Source: CAYTZH01 sp964442285 (GTDB lineage Bacteria; Myxococcota_A; UBA9160; JAFDET01). Taken from it: a stretch of DNA of 64,000 bases. The notes under the pieces were generated by a model. It saw nothing but the letters and a program-made list of their open reading frames with translations. It was not told the DNA's origin and did no database searches. Both the position numbers and the translations under genes were made by a program. The stretch covers positions 310,001 to 374,000 of the forward strand of contig CAYTZH010000001.1 in assembly GCA_964442285.1 (NCBI GenBank), given 5' to 3'. This document shows, piece by piece, positions 32,095 to 40,389 of this stretch (position 1 is its first letter; the number at the start of each line of letters is the position of its first letter).

Positions 32095-34435
32095 CGTAGA
32101 TCGGGCTCGACCAGGCACGCTCCTGGAGCGGTGCCAGGCAGTCGTCGTCGAAGTCCGTGGGGTAGCCGCCGTAGCAGGGCGTGGTCTTCACCGGCTGGCC
32201 CTCGGCGTCGAACTCCGTGCGCAGGTTGGCGCCGTTCACGGCCGGCGTCTCCTCCTGGATGGCGCGCACGTAGTAGAGCGCGTCGCGTCCCGAGGCGGGG
32301 AACTCCGGGTCCTCGAAGCGCACCACGCAGCCCGCCGGGTCCGACGGGCAGTCGAAACGCCGCCACGGGTCCTCGATCAGGCCGTCGACCGGCTCGCCCG
32401 GCGTGGCCTGGGGACGGACCCGCACCACCTCCACGCCGACGATCCGGTGGCGCTCGTCCGACGGGTGGTAGCACTCGCCGCGGCACAGGTACTCGAGGCG
32501 TTCCGGCGACAGCGCCGCGCGGCTCTCCTCGGAGCAGCCCGGCTTCTGGACGAAGGCGCCGACGGCGCGTACCTCGAAGCGGGGCACGTCGCCCAGGGCG
32601 GTCTCGGCGCCCATGGGGAGCGGTCCCTCGGGCGCGTTCAGCAGGTCGAACCAGAGCAGCAGGCGCGGGCCGCTCGTGCCATACACCTCGCCGCGTTGCA
32701 GGGCATCCCAGACCGCCTCTCGGCTGCGGCCGTCGGCGTGGACGGCGGCCAGGCCGCCCGGGTAGAGGAAGCTGGCCACCCGCTCGGCGTCTCCGCCCGC
32801 CAGCCCCTGGGCGCCGGCCGCGCTCCGGTCGTAGGGGCGGTCGGGCTGGGCCCCGGGGGTCGTGCGCCGCTGGGTGGTGCGGAACAGCCAGTCGTAGAAG
32901 GCCGAGCGCGGACCGGTGGCCTCGGTCATGCGCCGCCGCTCGTACTGCTTGTAGCCCGTGCCGGGGCGCGCGGTGTGGTTGTCGCTCGAGGCCAGGAAGC
33001 CCCAGCGAAAGCGCAGGGGGCGCCCGTCCTCCGTGGACTCCTCGAAGTTGGAGAGCGCCATGGCGTACTGCACCGAGCCCTTGGGTCGGTAGCCGAGCGA
33101 CGCCTTGAAGCAGTCGCGACACTGGTCGCAGTCGAGCCAGTCCTCGGCGCTCGCGTCCGGGAAGACCTGGCGGAAGGCCACGCCGGCCTCCAGGGCCAGC
33201 TGCCGCGCCGCGGCGACCCGGTCGTTGCACTCGTCGGCGGGCAGGGCGCCGCAGCGCTCGCGCATGATCTCGCCGGCGCGCCAGCAGCAGGGCAGGAAGT
33301 CCAGGGTGGGCTCGGGGCACTGGGCCACGCCCCTGGCGTCGGCCTCGACGGCGCGCCAGGGCCGGTACTCCTCGGAGTTGCCGTGGCCCGACATGATCTC
33401 CACCAGCGACTGCACGTCGGGGTCGTGCTGCTCCCGGGAGAGCTGCTTCTCGAGGTCCGTGCCCGGCGGCGAGTAGAAGCCCCAGGTGGTGCCGTGGGGG
33501 ATCACGAAGACCGGGAAGCCCCACTGGGCGAGCTTCTCGAAGAGCGCGCCGGGGTCGCCCGCGTTCTCGCGACAGTCCGGCGGCAGGTCCCGGGTGTCGA
33601 CGCCGCGGGGGCAGGTCTCGATCTCGGCCAGCCGGTCCAGGTACCACTCGAAGTCGGCGTACTCGCTCCAGCCCAGGGGGTCGACCCAGCGGAGCAGGCG
33701 CAGGCCCTCGATGCCGAGGGCGGCGGTGGGTCGGTCGCCCCCGCCTTCGCCGCTCCGCGCTTCGCCGGTGAGCGCGCCGAAGAGGCCGGTGGCCTCGTCG
33801 GCGAGCGAGTTGATGGGACGGGCGGGCAGGTCTTCGTCGGCCAGGTCCCGGAAGATCACGTTCTTGTGTCCCCAGTGGGTCTCGGGCGTGGGGCCCACCT
33901 GGGTCCACTCCCAGCCCGCCAGGGCGACCAGGTCGGGGTCGTCGGCGCTGCCCGCCCGTTCCTGGCACGCGCGCAGGCTGCGCTTGCTGGCCTCCCAGTG
34001 CTCGGGGGTGAGGGCTTCGGCGTGGTCGGTCAGCGAGAAGAAGTCGAGCTGCGAGCAGTAGCGGGCGAAGTCGCAGGCGTCCGCCGGCGGGTGCGCGCCC
34101 TCGCCGGCCACCACGGGCAGGGAGAAGAAGAAGGCGTCGATGGAGTAGGTGGAGTGGACGTGGAGGTCGCCGAAGAGGATGCGCTTCGGGGGCCGTGCCC
34201 GCGCCGCCCCAGCCACGGCGTCGAGGGTCTCGCGGGCCCGGTCCTGGGCGCGGGCGGTGGCTGCGACGGCGCTCTCCGCCCGCCCGGGTCCCTCCACGGT
34301 GCCGGCCGTCCGATCGCTCCCCCCGCAGCCCGCCGCGACCCCCAGGGCGAGTGCCAGCCCGAGCGACGGGGCCAGCCCCAGGGCGAACGCCGACGACGCC
34401 GGTGCTCCGCCACACGTTCGTGCGTGACGACCCAT
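32081..34435 (-). CDS. DUF3604 family lipoprotein, PHP-like metallohydrolase
   Basis: 784 residues, ATG at 34435 behind GGGGGGAG. A signal ends at LGVAAGCGGS, a clear lipobox. The mature protein begins with FGDLHVHSTYSIDAFF and SLTDHAEAL, PHP-type metal-binding motifs, and later has IPHGTTWGFY, EIMSGHGNSEEY and LASSDNHTARPGTGYKQ. DUF3604 proteins are distant PHP superfamily members of unknown substrate. The mature part has about 20 cysteines (for example DCDQCRDC and CRGECYH), an even number that suits disulfides outside the cytoplasm. It is 32 bases downstream of hupE in a three-gene unit with a PPIase. Confidence 0.8.
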   Translation of the reverse strand: MGRHARTCGGAPASSAFALGLAPSLGLALALGVAAGCGGSDRTAGTVEGPGRAESAVAATARAQDRARETLDAVAGAARARPPKRILFGDLHVHSTYSIDAFFFSLPVVAGEGAHPPADACDFARYCSQLDFFSLTDHAEALTPEHWEASKRSLRACQERAGSADDPDLVALAGWEWTQVGPTPETHWGHKNVIFRDLADEDLPARPINSLADEATGLFGALTGEARSGEGGGDRPTAALGIEGLRLLRWVDPLGWSEYADFEWYLDRLAEIETCPRGVDTRDLPPDCRENAGDPGALFEKLAQWGFPVFVIPHGTTWGFYSPPGTDLEKQLSREQHDPDVQSLVEIMSGHGNSEEYRPWRAVEADARGVAQCPEPTLDFLPCCWRAGEIMRERCGALPADECNDRVAAARQLALEAGVAFRQVFPDASAEDWLDCDQCRDCFKASLGYRPKGSVQYAMALSNFEESTEDGRPLRFRWGFLASSDNHTARPGTGYKQYERRRMTEATGPRSAFYDWLFRTTQRRTTPGAQPDRPYDRSAAGAQGLAGGDAERVASFLYPGGLAAVHADGRSREAVWDALQRGEVYGTSGPRLLLWFDLLNAPEGPLPMGAETALGDVPRFEVRAVGAFVQKPGCSEESRAALSPERLEYLCRGECYHPSDERHRIVGVEVVRVRPQATPGEPVDGLIEDPWRRFDCPSDPAGCVVRFEDPEFPASGRDALYYVRAIQEETPAVNGANLRTEFDAEGQPVKTTPCYGGYPTDFDDDCLAPLQERAWSSPIYVNQP

Positions 34436-34467
34436 CTCCCCCCCTCGAACGACCGCGCGCCGCGGCG

Positions 34468-35727
34468 TCAAGGCAGCGCCCGCTCGGCGAACCAGAAGAG
34501 GCTCGCCGCGAGCACCGCCGCCGATCCCGCCTGGATCACCAGTGTACGTTGTCCGCCGGCCTTGCGGAGCCCGAACCGCAGCAGGGGCCAGACGGCCACC
34601 ACGGCGGCGAGCTGACCCAGCTCCACGCCGACGTTGAAGCCGAGCAGGGCCAGGGCGAGGCGCTCCGGCGGCAGGGCCATCTCCGTGAGGAAGCCGGCGA
34701 AGCCGAAGCCGTGCACGAGTCCGAAGACGAAGGCCAGCAGCCAGCGCAGCCGGAATCCGCGCCGGGCGCGCGCCACGAGGCCGAAGTAGCACAGCGAGAA
34801 GAGCCCGACGCCCGCCACCGGCAGTGCCGGGAGCGCCAGGCCTCCGACCCCGCAGGCCACGACGGCCAGGGCGAAGAGGCCGGTGCACGCGACCACCAGC
34901 TGGCGCCGGGCGGTCGCTCCCAGGGTGAGCAGGGTGTTCTCGACGGACACCACGCCGATCGACAGGGCGATCAGCGACTCCACGACCCGCCCCTCGGGCT
35001 CGACCCAGCCGAGCACGCCGAGGGCCAGGGTCAGGCTGTGGGCCACCGTGAAGCCGGTGACGACCGTGGCCACCTCCGCGAGCCCGAAGCCGGCGAGCAG
35101 CAGCGCGAGCAGGAAGAGCAGATGGTCCCAGCCCGTGGCGATGTGCTCCACCCCGAGCTTCACGAAGGCGCCCGGATCGCTCGCGACGGGCGCGGGGCCG
35201 GCGGCGAGCGGGGCCGCGGTCGCGCCGATCACGAACACCCGCTCGACGGCGGGGGCGCCGTCGAGGCGGATGCGCGCCAGGTGCAGGTGGCTCGAGACGG
35301 CCTCGAGGAAGGGATCGGCCCGGATCAGGAGGTCGCCGCCCGCGCTGCACGCGATCCGCCAGCGCCTCGTCACGTGGGTGGGGTCGGCGCTGGGAAAGCG
35401 CCGGACGGGGCCGTCGACCGCGCAGGGCTCGCCGCCGGCGAGCAGGCGGAGGGCGCCGCTGAGATAAGCGTCCACCTGCGCAGCGAGCCCCGGCCGGTAG
35501 CGCAGGTCTTCCGGGGTGACGCCGCCCAACGCCGGCAGGGTGCGCTGCAGGTCGGGCCAGGTGGCCCGCAGGGTCACCTCGGCTCGAGGTTTGGCGCCGG
35601 TCTCGACGTCCCAGGAGGAGGTGGAGGTGGAGCGCGCGTGGCCGGCCGCCGTGCCGGGCGCGGCGAGCAGGAGCGCGACCCCCGCGCGCAGCAGCGCCAC
35701 GCCCGCGCGTCGTCCCGGACCGCTCAA
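34468..35727 (-). CDS. HupE/UreJ family membrane protein (putative metal transporter)
   Basis: 419 residues from a TTG at 35727 that overlaps the PPIase stop (TTGA), which favours this rare start. A signal or anchor segment is followed by a 150-residue soluble domain that includes two cysteines. The membrane part then begins with GVEHIATGWDHLLFLLALLLAGF, the HupE/UreJ hallmark with His and Asp, and ends after LAFVFGLVHGFGFAGFL. HupE/UreJ proteins are implicated in nickel or cobalt uptake. The long extracytoplasmic N-terminal domain marks the subgroup found beside DUF3604 and PPIase genes rather than hydrogenase operons. Confidence 0.8.
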   Translation of the reverse strand: MSGPGRRAGVALLRAGVALLLAAPGTAAGHARSTSTSSWDVETGAKPRAEVTLRATWPDLQRTLPALGGVTPEDLRYRPGLAAQVDAYLSGALRLLAGGEPCAVDGPVRRFPSADPTHVTRRWRIACSAGGDLLIRADPFLEAVSSHLHLARIRLDGAPAVERVFVIGATAAPLAAGPAPVASDPGAFVKLGVEHIATGWDHLLFLLALLLAGFGLAEVATVVTGFTVAHSLTLALGVLGWVEPEGRVVESLIALSIGVVSVENTLLTLGATARRQLVVACTGLFALAVVACGVGGLALPALPVAGVGLFSLCYFGLVARARRGFRLRWLLAFVFGLVHGFGFAGFLTEMALPPERLALALLGFNVGVELGQLAAVVAVWPLLRFGLRKAGGQRTLVIQAGSAAVLAASLFWFAERALP

Positions 35728-36614
35728 CCGCCTTCACCCAGGGCGGCCTCGTCCCGGACGATCTCCGCCTCGTCGCGCAGTCGCTCGAGGGTGTTGCGCA
35801 GGGCCGCCTCGCCCAGGGAGCGCAGGTACTCGGCGCGGACCTGGGCGCGGACGTCCTCGAAAGGAGGCAGCGAGCCGGCCTGGCGATCCCGCAGGACGAG
35901 CACGCGGAATCCGCTCGCCGTGCGCAGGGGATCGCTCACCGCGCCCGGCTCCATGGCCATGGCCGCGGCCGCGGCCGTGGGTCCCAGATACTGGCGCAGG
36001 GTCTCCTGGGGCACGGGGCCGCCGGGCAGCGGAGCCGGCTGGGGGTCGCCCCAGCGCTCCACCGCGACGCCCAGGGGCTCGCCGGCCCGCAGCGCCGCGG
36101 CCAGCGACGCGGCCCGGGCCCGGGCCTCCTCCTCGCCGTGTCGCGCCAGGGAGACGAAGGCCGCGTCGACGTGGAGACGCGGCGGCAGTCGGAAGCGCTC
36201 CGGCTGCTCCGCATGGAAGGCGCGCAGCGCGGCCTCGTCCGGCTCCACGGCCTCGGCCTCCGCGGTGAGTGCGGCGATCACGGCCGACACGATCGTGCGA
36301 CGAGCGATGGCCTCGTGGCGGGCGAGCCCGAGCTCGAGCCCGCGCTGGAGCAGCAGCTCCTCGTCGATCATGCGCTCCAGGAGGTGGCGCCGCTCGGCGG
36401 GGTCGAGGCGGAGCTCCCGGCGCTCCGCGGCCACGGCGCTCACGAAGCGGGTGAAGGCCTCGCCCGGGATCGGATGGCCGTTCACGGCCGCGACCGCGCC
36501 GGGCGGGAGCGTCGCGTCGGTGCGTCCCGAGCGGGCCAGGCCCACCGCGGCCAGCGCGATGCCCGCGAGGGCACCGGCGGCCAGGAGCCACAGGGCGCGT
36601 CGATCGCCGGACAT
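35724..36614 (-). CDS. Exported parvulin-type peptidyl-prolyl isomerase
   Basis: 296 residues, ATG at 36614. One N-terminal membrane segment (WLLAAGALAGIALAAVGLA) anchors a periplasmic SurA/PrsA-like protein. VAAVNGHPIPGEAFTRFVSAV is the usual N-terminal domain entry, a helical chaperone-like part follows, and then a parvulin region with FVSLARHGEEEARARAASLAAALRAGEP and PVPQETLRQYLGPTAAAAAMAMEPGAVSDPLRTASGFRVLVLRDR. It is first in the three-gene unit with HupE and DUF3604, and coupled to HupE by the TTGA overlap. Its likely client is the Cys-rich DUF3604 lipoprotein. Confidence 0.78.
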   Translation of the reverse strand: MSGDRRALWLLAAGALAGIALAAVGLARSGRTDATLPPGAVAAVNGHPIPGEAFTRFVSAVAAERRELRLDPAERRHLLERMIDEELLLQRGLELGLARHEAIARRTIVSAVIAALTAEAEAVEPDEAALRAFHAEQPERFRLPPRLHVDAAFVSLARHGEEEARARAASLAAALRAGEPLGVAVERWGDPQPAPLPGGPVPQETLRQYLGPTAAAAAMAMEPGAVSDPLRTASGFRVLVLRDRQAGSLPPFEDVRAQVRAEYLRSLGEAALRNTLERLRDEAEIVRDEAALGEGG

Positions 36615-36649
36615 GGGGCGGCGAGTGTAGACGCAGATCCGCCCCGAGA

Positions 36650-37255
36650 TCAGCCCGGCTGGAACAGACGCAGTACCGTGTCGCGCAGGGCCGCCACGTC
36701 GGCCTCGACGCCGGTCTCCAGGACTACCGCCGCCCCGAGGGCCAGGGTGACGAGCAGCTGGCCGACGGCCTCCGGGGCGACCGCGGAGGGCAGGCGCCCG
36801 GACTCGGCGGCGCTGCGGGCATGGCGGCCGACGCGCTCCGCGGCCTCTCCGAGCAGGGCCGCGAAGCGCTGGCGCAGCTCCGGTGACCGCCCGCAGGCCT
36901 CGAGCAGGCGATGCAGGGGCAGGGCGTCCTCGGCGGGGCCGGGCCGGCTCTGCAGGAGCTCGGCGAAGCGGTGGACGGTCGAGGTCAGGTCGCCGCGCTC
37001 CCCGGTGCCGATGACCGCGTCGAACAGGGCGCCGAGGATCCGCTCCATCACCGCCACCAGGAAGTCCGCCCGGTCGCGGAAGTGCACGTAGAAGGCGCCC
37101 CGGGTGAAGCCCGCCCGGGCGCAGATCGCATCCAGGCTGGGGGCGTCGATGCCCCGCTCGGCGAACTCGGCCAGGCCGGCCTGCAGCAGGGCCTCGCGCG
37201 TATCCCGCTTGGTCTCGGCCCGGGTCCGGCCGCCCGCGGCCGGGGTCGTCGTCAT
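36650..37255 (-). CDS. TetR family regulator divergent from the alkane monooxygenase
   Basis: 201 residues from an ATG at 37255; an upstream ATG at 37267 lies inside the first operator copy and is less likely. The helix-turn-helix is EALLQAGLAEFAERGIDAPSLDAICARAGFTRGAFYVHFRDRADFLVAVME. The remainder is an alpha-helical ligand domain with no further motif. It is transcribed away from the AlkB-type gene, and two CATAC-N6-GTATG dyads lie between them. It should therefore repress both itself and the monooxygenase until an alkane- or fatty-acid-derived ligand binds. Confidence 0.85.
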   Translation of the reverse strand: MTTTPAAGGRTRAETKRDTREALLQAGLAEFAERGIDAPSLDAICARAGFTRGAFYVHFRDRADFLVAVMERILGALFDAVIGTGERGDLTSTVHRFAELLQSRPGPAEDALPLHRLLEACGRSPELRQRFAALLGEAAERVGRHARSAAESGRLPSAVAPEAVGQLLVTLALGAAVVLETGVEADVAALRDTVLRLFQPG

Positions 37256-37264
37256 GTGCCTTGA

Positions 37265-37315
37265 CATACCGAGTCGTATGTGGAGAATCAAGTCCGCATA
37301 CGGGGCCGTATGCGG
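37265..37315. promoter_or_regulatory. Tandem TetR operators, two CATAC-N6-GTATG dyads
   Basis: The dyads occupy 37265-37280 and 37297-37312, 32 bp apart centre to centre, i.e. three helical turns, so two dimers could bind on the same face. The second copy extends to a 22-bp near-perfect palindrome (37294-37315, 10 of 11 pairs, CCGCATACGG arms). They lie between the divergent tetR and alkB-type starts. The geometry is seen directly; binding is inferred. Confidence 0.7.
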
Positions 37316-37345
37316 AACCTCGCGCGCCCGCAGAGGAGTCCTCCC

Positions 37346-38464
37346 ATGAGCGCTGCTGCACCCGCCCGCCCGGATGCCGTCCCCGGGCACGAGGTCGTCC
37401 GGATCTGGAGCCTGCACCTGCTGTGCTTCGCGCTGCCCCTGACCACCCTGGCCTTCCTCCTCACCGCCCCCCATCCGTGGTTCTTCTCGCTCCCCTGGCT
37501 GGCGGTGGTGGTGGGCTCCGTGCTGCTCGACAACCGCTCCTCCGCGGAGACGCGCCAGCCGGCCGAGGCCCTGCCCGGCTGGCCCTTCGACGCCGTGCTC
37601 TACGTGCTGTTCGCCCTGCAGCTGGTGAACGTGGCGCTCGGCGTGTGGATGGTGGCCGAGCACGGCTTCTGGCGGATCGACACCTTCGTGGCCTGGCAGC
37701 TCATCGGGATCAACTCGGGCTACTCGGGGATCGTCGTTGCCCACGAGCTCATGCACCGGCGAGAGAAGCACTTCCAGCTCATGGGGCGCGTGCTGATGGG
37801 CTCGGTGCTCTACGAGCACTTCTTCACCGAGCACCTGCGCGGCCATCACGCGCGGGTCGGGACGGCCGAGGATGCGGCCACCGCCCGCTTCGGAGAGAGC
37901 TTCCACCGCTTCCTCCCGCGCACCCAGGTGGCGCAGTTCAAGAGCGCCTGGCGCCTCGAGGCCCGGCGCCTCGGCGACGCCGACATGCCCTGGTGGGACC
38001 GCCGCCTCCTGCGCAGCCGGGTCGTCCAGGGCCTCGCGGCCGAGTGGGCCGTGGCCTTCGGCGTGCTCGGGTTCCTGGGTCTCGGGCCCTTCGTCTTCTA
38101 CCTGGCCCAGGCGCGCACCGCCCAGGTGCTGCTCGAGGCCGTGAACTACTTCGAGCACTGGGGCCTCCAGCGCTCGGGCAAGCGCGTGGCGCCGGTGGAC
38201 TCCTGGGACACCAATTCCTGGTTCACGCTCTACACCCTGGTGGGCCTGTCCCGGCACGCCGACCACCACGCCTTCGCCTCCCGTCCCTATCAGCAGCTGC
38301 GGCACTGGGAGGAGAGTCCGAAGCTGCCTCGCGGCTACTTCGGGATGGTCGTGCTGGCCCTCCTGAACAACCGTCGCTTCCAGAGCGTCATGACCGAGGA
38401 GCTGGAGCGGCGCCGACTCGGGCCGTTCGCGCCCTCCCCCACGGGGGCTGGGGCGAAAGCCTGA
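37346..38464 (+). CDS. alkB: AlkB-type alkane 1-monooxygenase/fatty acid hydroxylase
   Basis: 372 residues, ATG at 37346 behind AGAGGAG. An integral-membrane di-iron protein with the AlkB histidine boxes in order: HELMHR (about residue 133), EHLRGHHARVGT (about 163), NYFEHWGL (about 267) and LSRHADHH (about 300). Four to six hydrophobic helices surround them. These enzymes hydroxylate terminal carbons of alkanes or related chains using rubredoxin, which is not encoded nearby. The NYFEHWG box deviates slightly from the NYxEHYG alkane hydroxylase form. A divergent TetR with tandem operators controls it. Confidence 0.85.
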   Translation: MSAAAPARPDAVPGHEVVRIWSLHLLCFALPLTTLAFLLTAPHPWFFSLPWLAVVVGSVLLDNRSSAETRQPAEALPGWPFDAVLYVLFALQLVNVALGVWMVAEHGFWRIDTFVAWQLIGINSGYSGIVVAHELMHRREKHFQLMGRVLMGSVLYEHFFTEHLRGHHARVGTAEDAATARFGESFHRFLPRTQVAQFKSAWRLEARRLGDADMPWWDRRLLRSRVVQGLAAEWAVAFGVLGFLGLGPFVFYLAQARTAQVLLEAVNYFEHWGLQRSGKRVAPVDSWDTNSWFTLYTLVGLSRHADHHAFASRPYQQLRHWEESPKLPRGYFGMVVLALLNNRRFQSVMTEELERRRLGPFAPSPTGAGAKA

Positions 38465-38623
38465 GGGCGAGCGCGCTCCAGCGGCGTGCAGGATCCGTCT
38501 CAAGCGCCCCGCTTCTGTGACGTTCGGGGTACGGGCCTGACGGAAACCGGCGACAGGGCTGCGAAGCTCGTCTTGACGTGGGCCCTCGGCCCCGCCAACA
38601 TCGAAGACTCAGGAGGACGCCTC

Positions 38624-38857
38624 ATGCGCTGTCTACCCCCCATTCGTGCATCCTTCGCGCGCGCGTTCTTCGGTGCGGCCCTCGCGGCAGCCCTGCTGCT
38701 CGCTCCGAGTCCGGCCGAGGCGGCCTCCCAGCGGCCCGGCGGCACCACGAACTCCGTGCCGACCTCGCCGGTGCCCGAGCCCACCAGCATGCTGCTCTTC
38801 TCGGCGGGCCTGCTCGTGGTGGCCTCGGCCGTCCGTCGCCAGCGACGCCAGGACTAG
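38624..38857 (+). CDS. Small PEP-CTERM sorting-signal protein
   Basis: 77 residues, ATG at 38624 directly after AGGAGG (38611-38616). It has a signal peptide (FARAFFGAALAAALLLAPSPAEA), a mature stretch of only about 25 residues (SQRPGGTTNSVPTSP) and a C-terminal PEP-CTERM tail: VPEPTSMLLFSAGLLVVASAVRRQRRQD. Exosortase systems process such tails. No exosortase gene is in the window, so one must lie elsewhere. The tiny mature part suggests a surface peptide or glycoprotein anchor rather than an enzyme. A 159-bp leader separates it from the alkB-type stop. Confidence 0.75.
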   Translation: MRCLPPIRASFARAFFGAALAAALLLAPSPAEAASQRPGGTTNSVPTSPVPEPTSMLLFSAGLLVVASAVRRQRRQD

Positions 38858-40389
38858 CCCGCGCCCTCGATGTCCCGGCCCCCGGGACGTCGCCGCTTCG
38901 GCAGCAGCCCCAGCGCCGCGATGCCCGCGAGCACGTAGGGGAGCGTCCAGCCGCCGCGCACGAAGGGCGTGCGGCCCCGACTCGGCGCGACACCCGCCAG
39001 GGACGCCGACCGCTCCTCGCGACCCACGCGCAGCAGCACCTCGCCCGTGGGCCTCACCACGGCACCGATGCCCCGGTTGGCGACCCGCACCAGGGTGCGC
39101 CGCGTCTCCACGGCGCGGAAGGCGCTCCCGGCGAAGTGCTGCTCGGCCGCCCACGCGGAGCTGAAGAAGGCGTCGTTGGACACGTTCACGAGCAGGTTCG
39201 CCCCGGCCTCCACGGCCGCGCGCGCCCTGTCCGGGAAGAGCGCCTCGAAGCAGATCAGCGGACCCGCGCGGAGGGCGCCGGACACGAGCGGCTCCGATCC
39301 AGCGCCCGGCGAATAGGGCGGCCCCGACGTCAGGGGACGCAGGGCCGCGTGCAGTGCCGGAAAGTCGGAGAGCCAGCGCGGCTCCCGCTCCGCCAACGGG
39401 AACAGCAGCACCTTGGCGTAGCTCGCCGTGGTCTCGCCGTCCTCGAACAGGGCCAGGCTGTTGGTGAAGGCGTCGGTCGCGGCGGGCAGGGGCACGCCGG
39501 CCAGGAGCCGGGCCTCGCCCTGGGCCGCGGCCAGGGCCGCGGCGAGCGTCGGGTCCTGTGCCGGCGGCAGGTCGATCGCGGTCTCGCTCCAGATGACCAG
39601 CTCGGCACCCTCGGCCACGGCCTCGCGGGTGAGCTCGAGCTGACGCGCGAGATTCCGCTCGCGGAGCTCGGGGCGCCAGCGCTCGGCCTGGGGCGTCGAG
39701 GCCTGGATCAGGGCCACCGACACGGTCTCGCCCGTCGCGTCGAGGGTCGCCAGGCGCGCGAGCCCGTAGACGTGGACCGCCGCGAACAGGGCCACGGCCG
39801 CGGCCAGCCAGCGCAGCGGACGCCGGCGGTCCCGGGCGGCCAGGGCGGCCTCGCCCAGGCAGGCATTCACCAGCAGCAGGGCCGTGCCCACCAGCGGCAC
39901 CCCCCCGAGCTCGGCGAGCTGGAGCAGGGGCAGATTCTGGTACTGGGCGTGTCCGTAGAGGAGCCAGGGCAGGTCCACGAGGCCCCGGGTCTGCAGGAGC
40001 TCGCCGGCCGCCCAGCCCAGGGGCCCCGCCAGCGCGACGGGCAGCAGGCCACCCCGCAGCCTCACGGCCAGCGCGCCGAACAGCGCGAACCCCAGCGCGG
40101 CGTGGCCGTAGGCGACGCCGCAGAGGGCGGCGGCGACCAGGCGGCGCACCCCGAAGCCCTGGTGGAGCGTCTCGAAGAGCCACGGCGTCGCGGCCACCGC
40201 GCTCACCAGCCCGAAGACGCCTCCGAGCAGGGCGCCCCGGACGCTGCACCGCTCGAGGCGCAGCAGGATCAAGATCGGCGTCAGGGCCGCCCAGGCGATC
40301 ATGTCCAGCGACCAGGGAGGATACACCAGCGCGTGGAGGAGACCCCCGGCGACGGCCAGGGCCAGGGCCGTCGAGAGCGGGAGGTTCAC
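38854..40389 (-). CDS. lnt: Apolipoprotein N-acyltransferase
   Basis: 511 residues from a GTG at 40389, overlapping the acylase stop (GTGA). Several N-terminal membrane helices are followed by a nitrilase-type domain. The catalytic triad is visible as E269 (WSETAIDLP), K326 (SYAKVLLFPL) and C380 (PLICFEALFP), positions close to E. coli Lnt. NVSNDAFFSSAWAAEQHF and RVANRGIGAVVRPTGEVL are also present. The enzyme transfers the third acyl chain to lipoproteins in the inner membrane. Several lipobox proteins in the window (PQQ enzyme, DUF3604) are candidate substrates. The 3' end overlaps the convergent PEP-CTERM gene by 4 bases. Confidence 0.9.
   Translation of the reverse strand: MNLPLSTALALAVAGGLLHALVYPPWSLDMIAWAALTPILILLRLERCSVRGALLGGVFGLVSAVAATPWLFETLHQGFGVRRLVAAALCGVAYGHAALGFALFGALAVRLRGGLLPVALAGPLGWAAGELLQTRGLVDLPWLLYGHAQYQNLPLLQLAELGGVPLVGTALLLVNACLGEAALAARDRRRPLRWLAAAVALFAAVHVYGLARLATLDATGETVSVALIQASTPQAERWRPELRERNLARQLELTREAVAEGAELVIWSETAIDLPPAQDPTLAAALAAAQGEARLLAGVPLPAATDAFTNSLALFEDGETTASYAKVLLFPLAEREPRWLSDFPALHAALRPLTSGPPYSPGAGSEPLVSGALRAGPLICFEALFPDRARAAVEAGANLLVNVSNDAFFSSAWAAEQHFAGSAFRAVETRRTLVRVANRGIGAVVRPTGEVLLRVGREERSASLAGVAPSRGRTPFVRGGWTLPYVLAGIAALGLLPKRRRPGGRDIEGAG

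Noticed and set aside
34468..35727. A hydrogenase or urease operon because of HupE/UreJ
   Set aside because: No hydrogenase or urease subunit is nearby; the partners are a PPIase and a DUF3604 lipoprotein.
37255..37267. Upstream ATG at 37267 as the start of the alkB-linked tetR
   Set aside because: It lies inside the first CATAC-N6-GTATG operator and adds only four residues; the ATG at 37255 is preferred.
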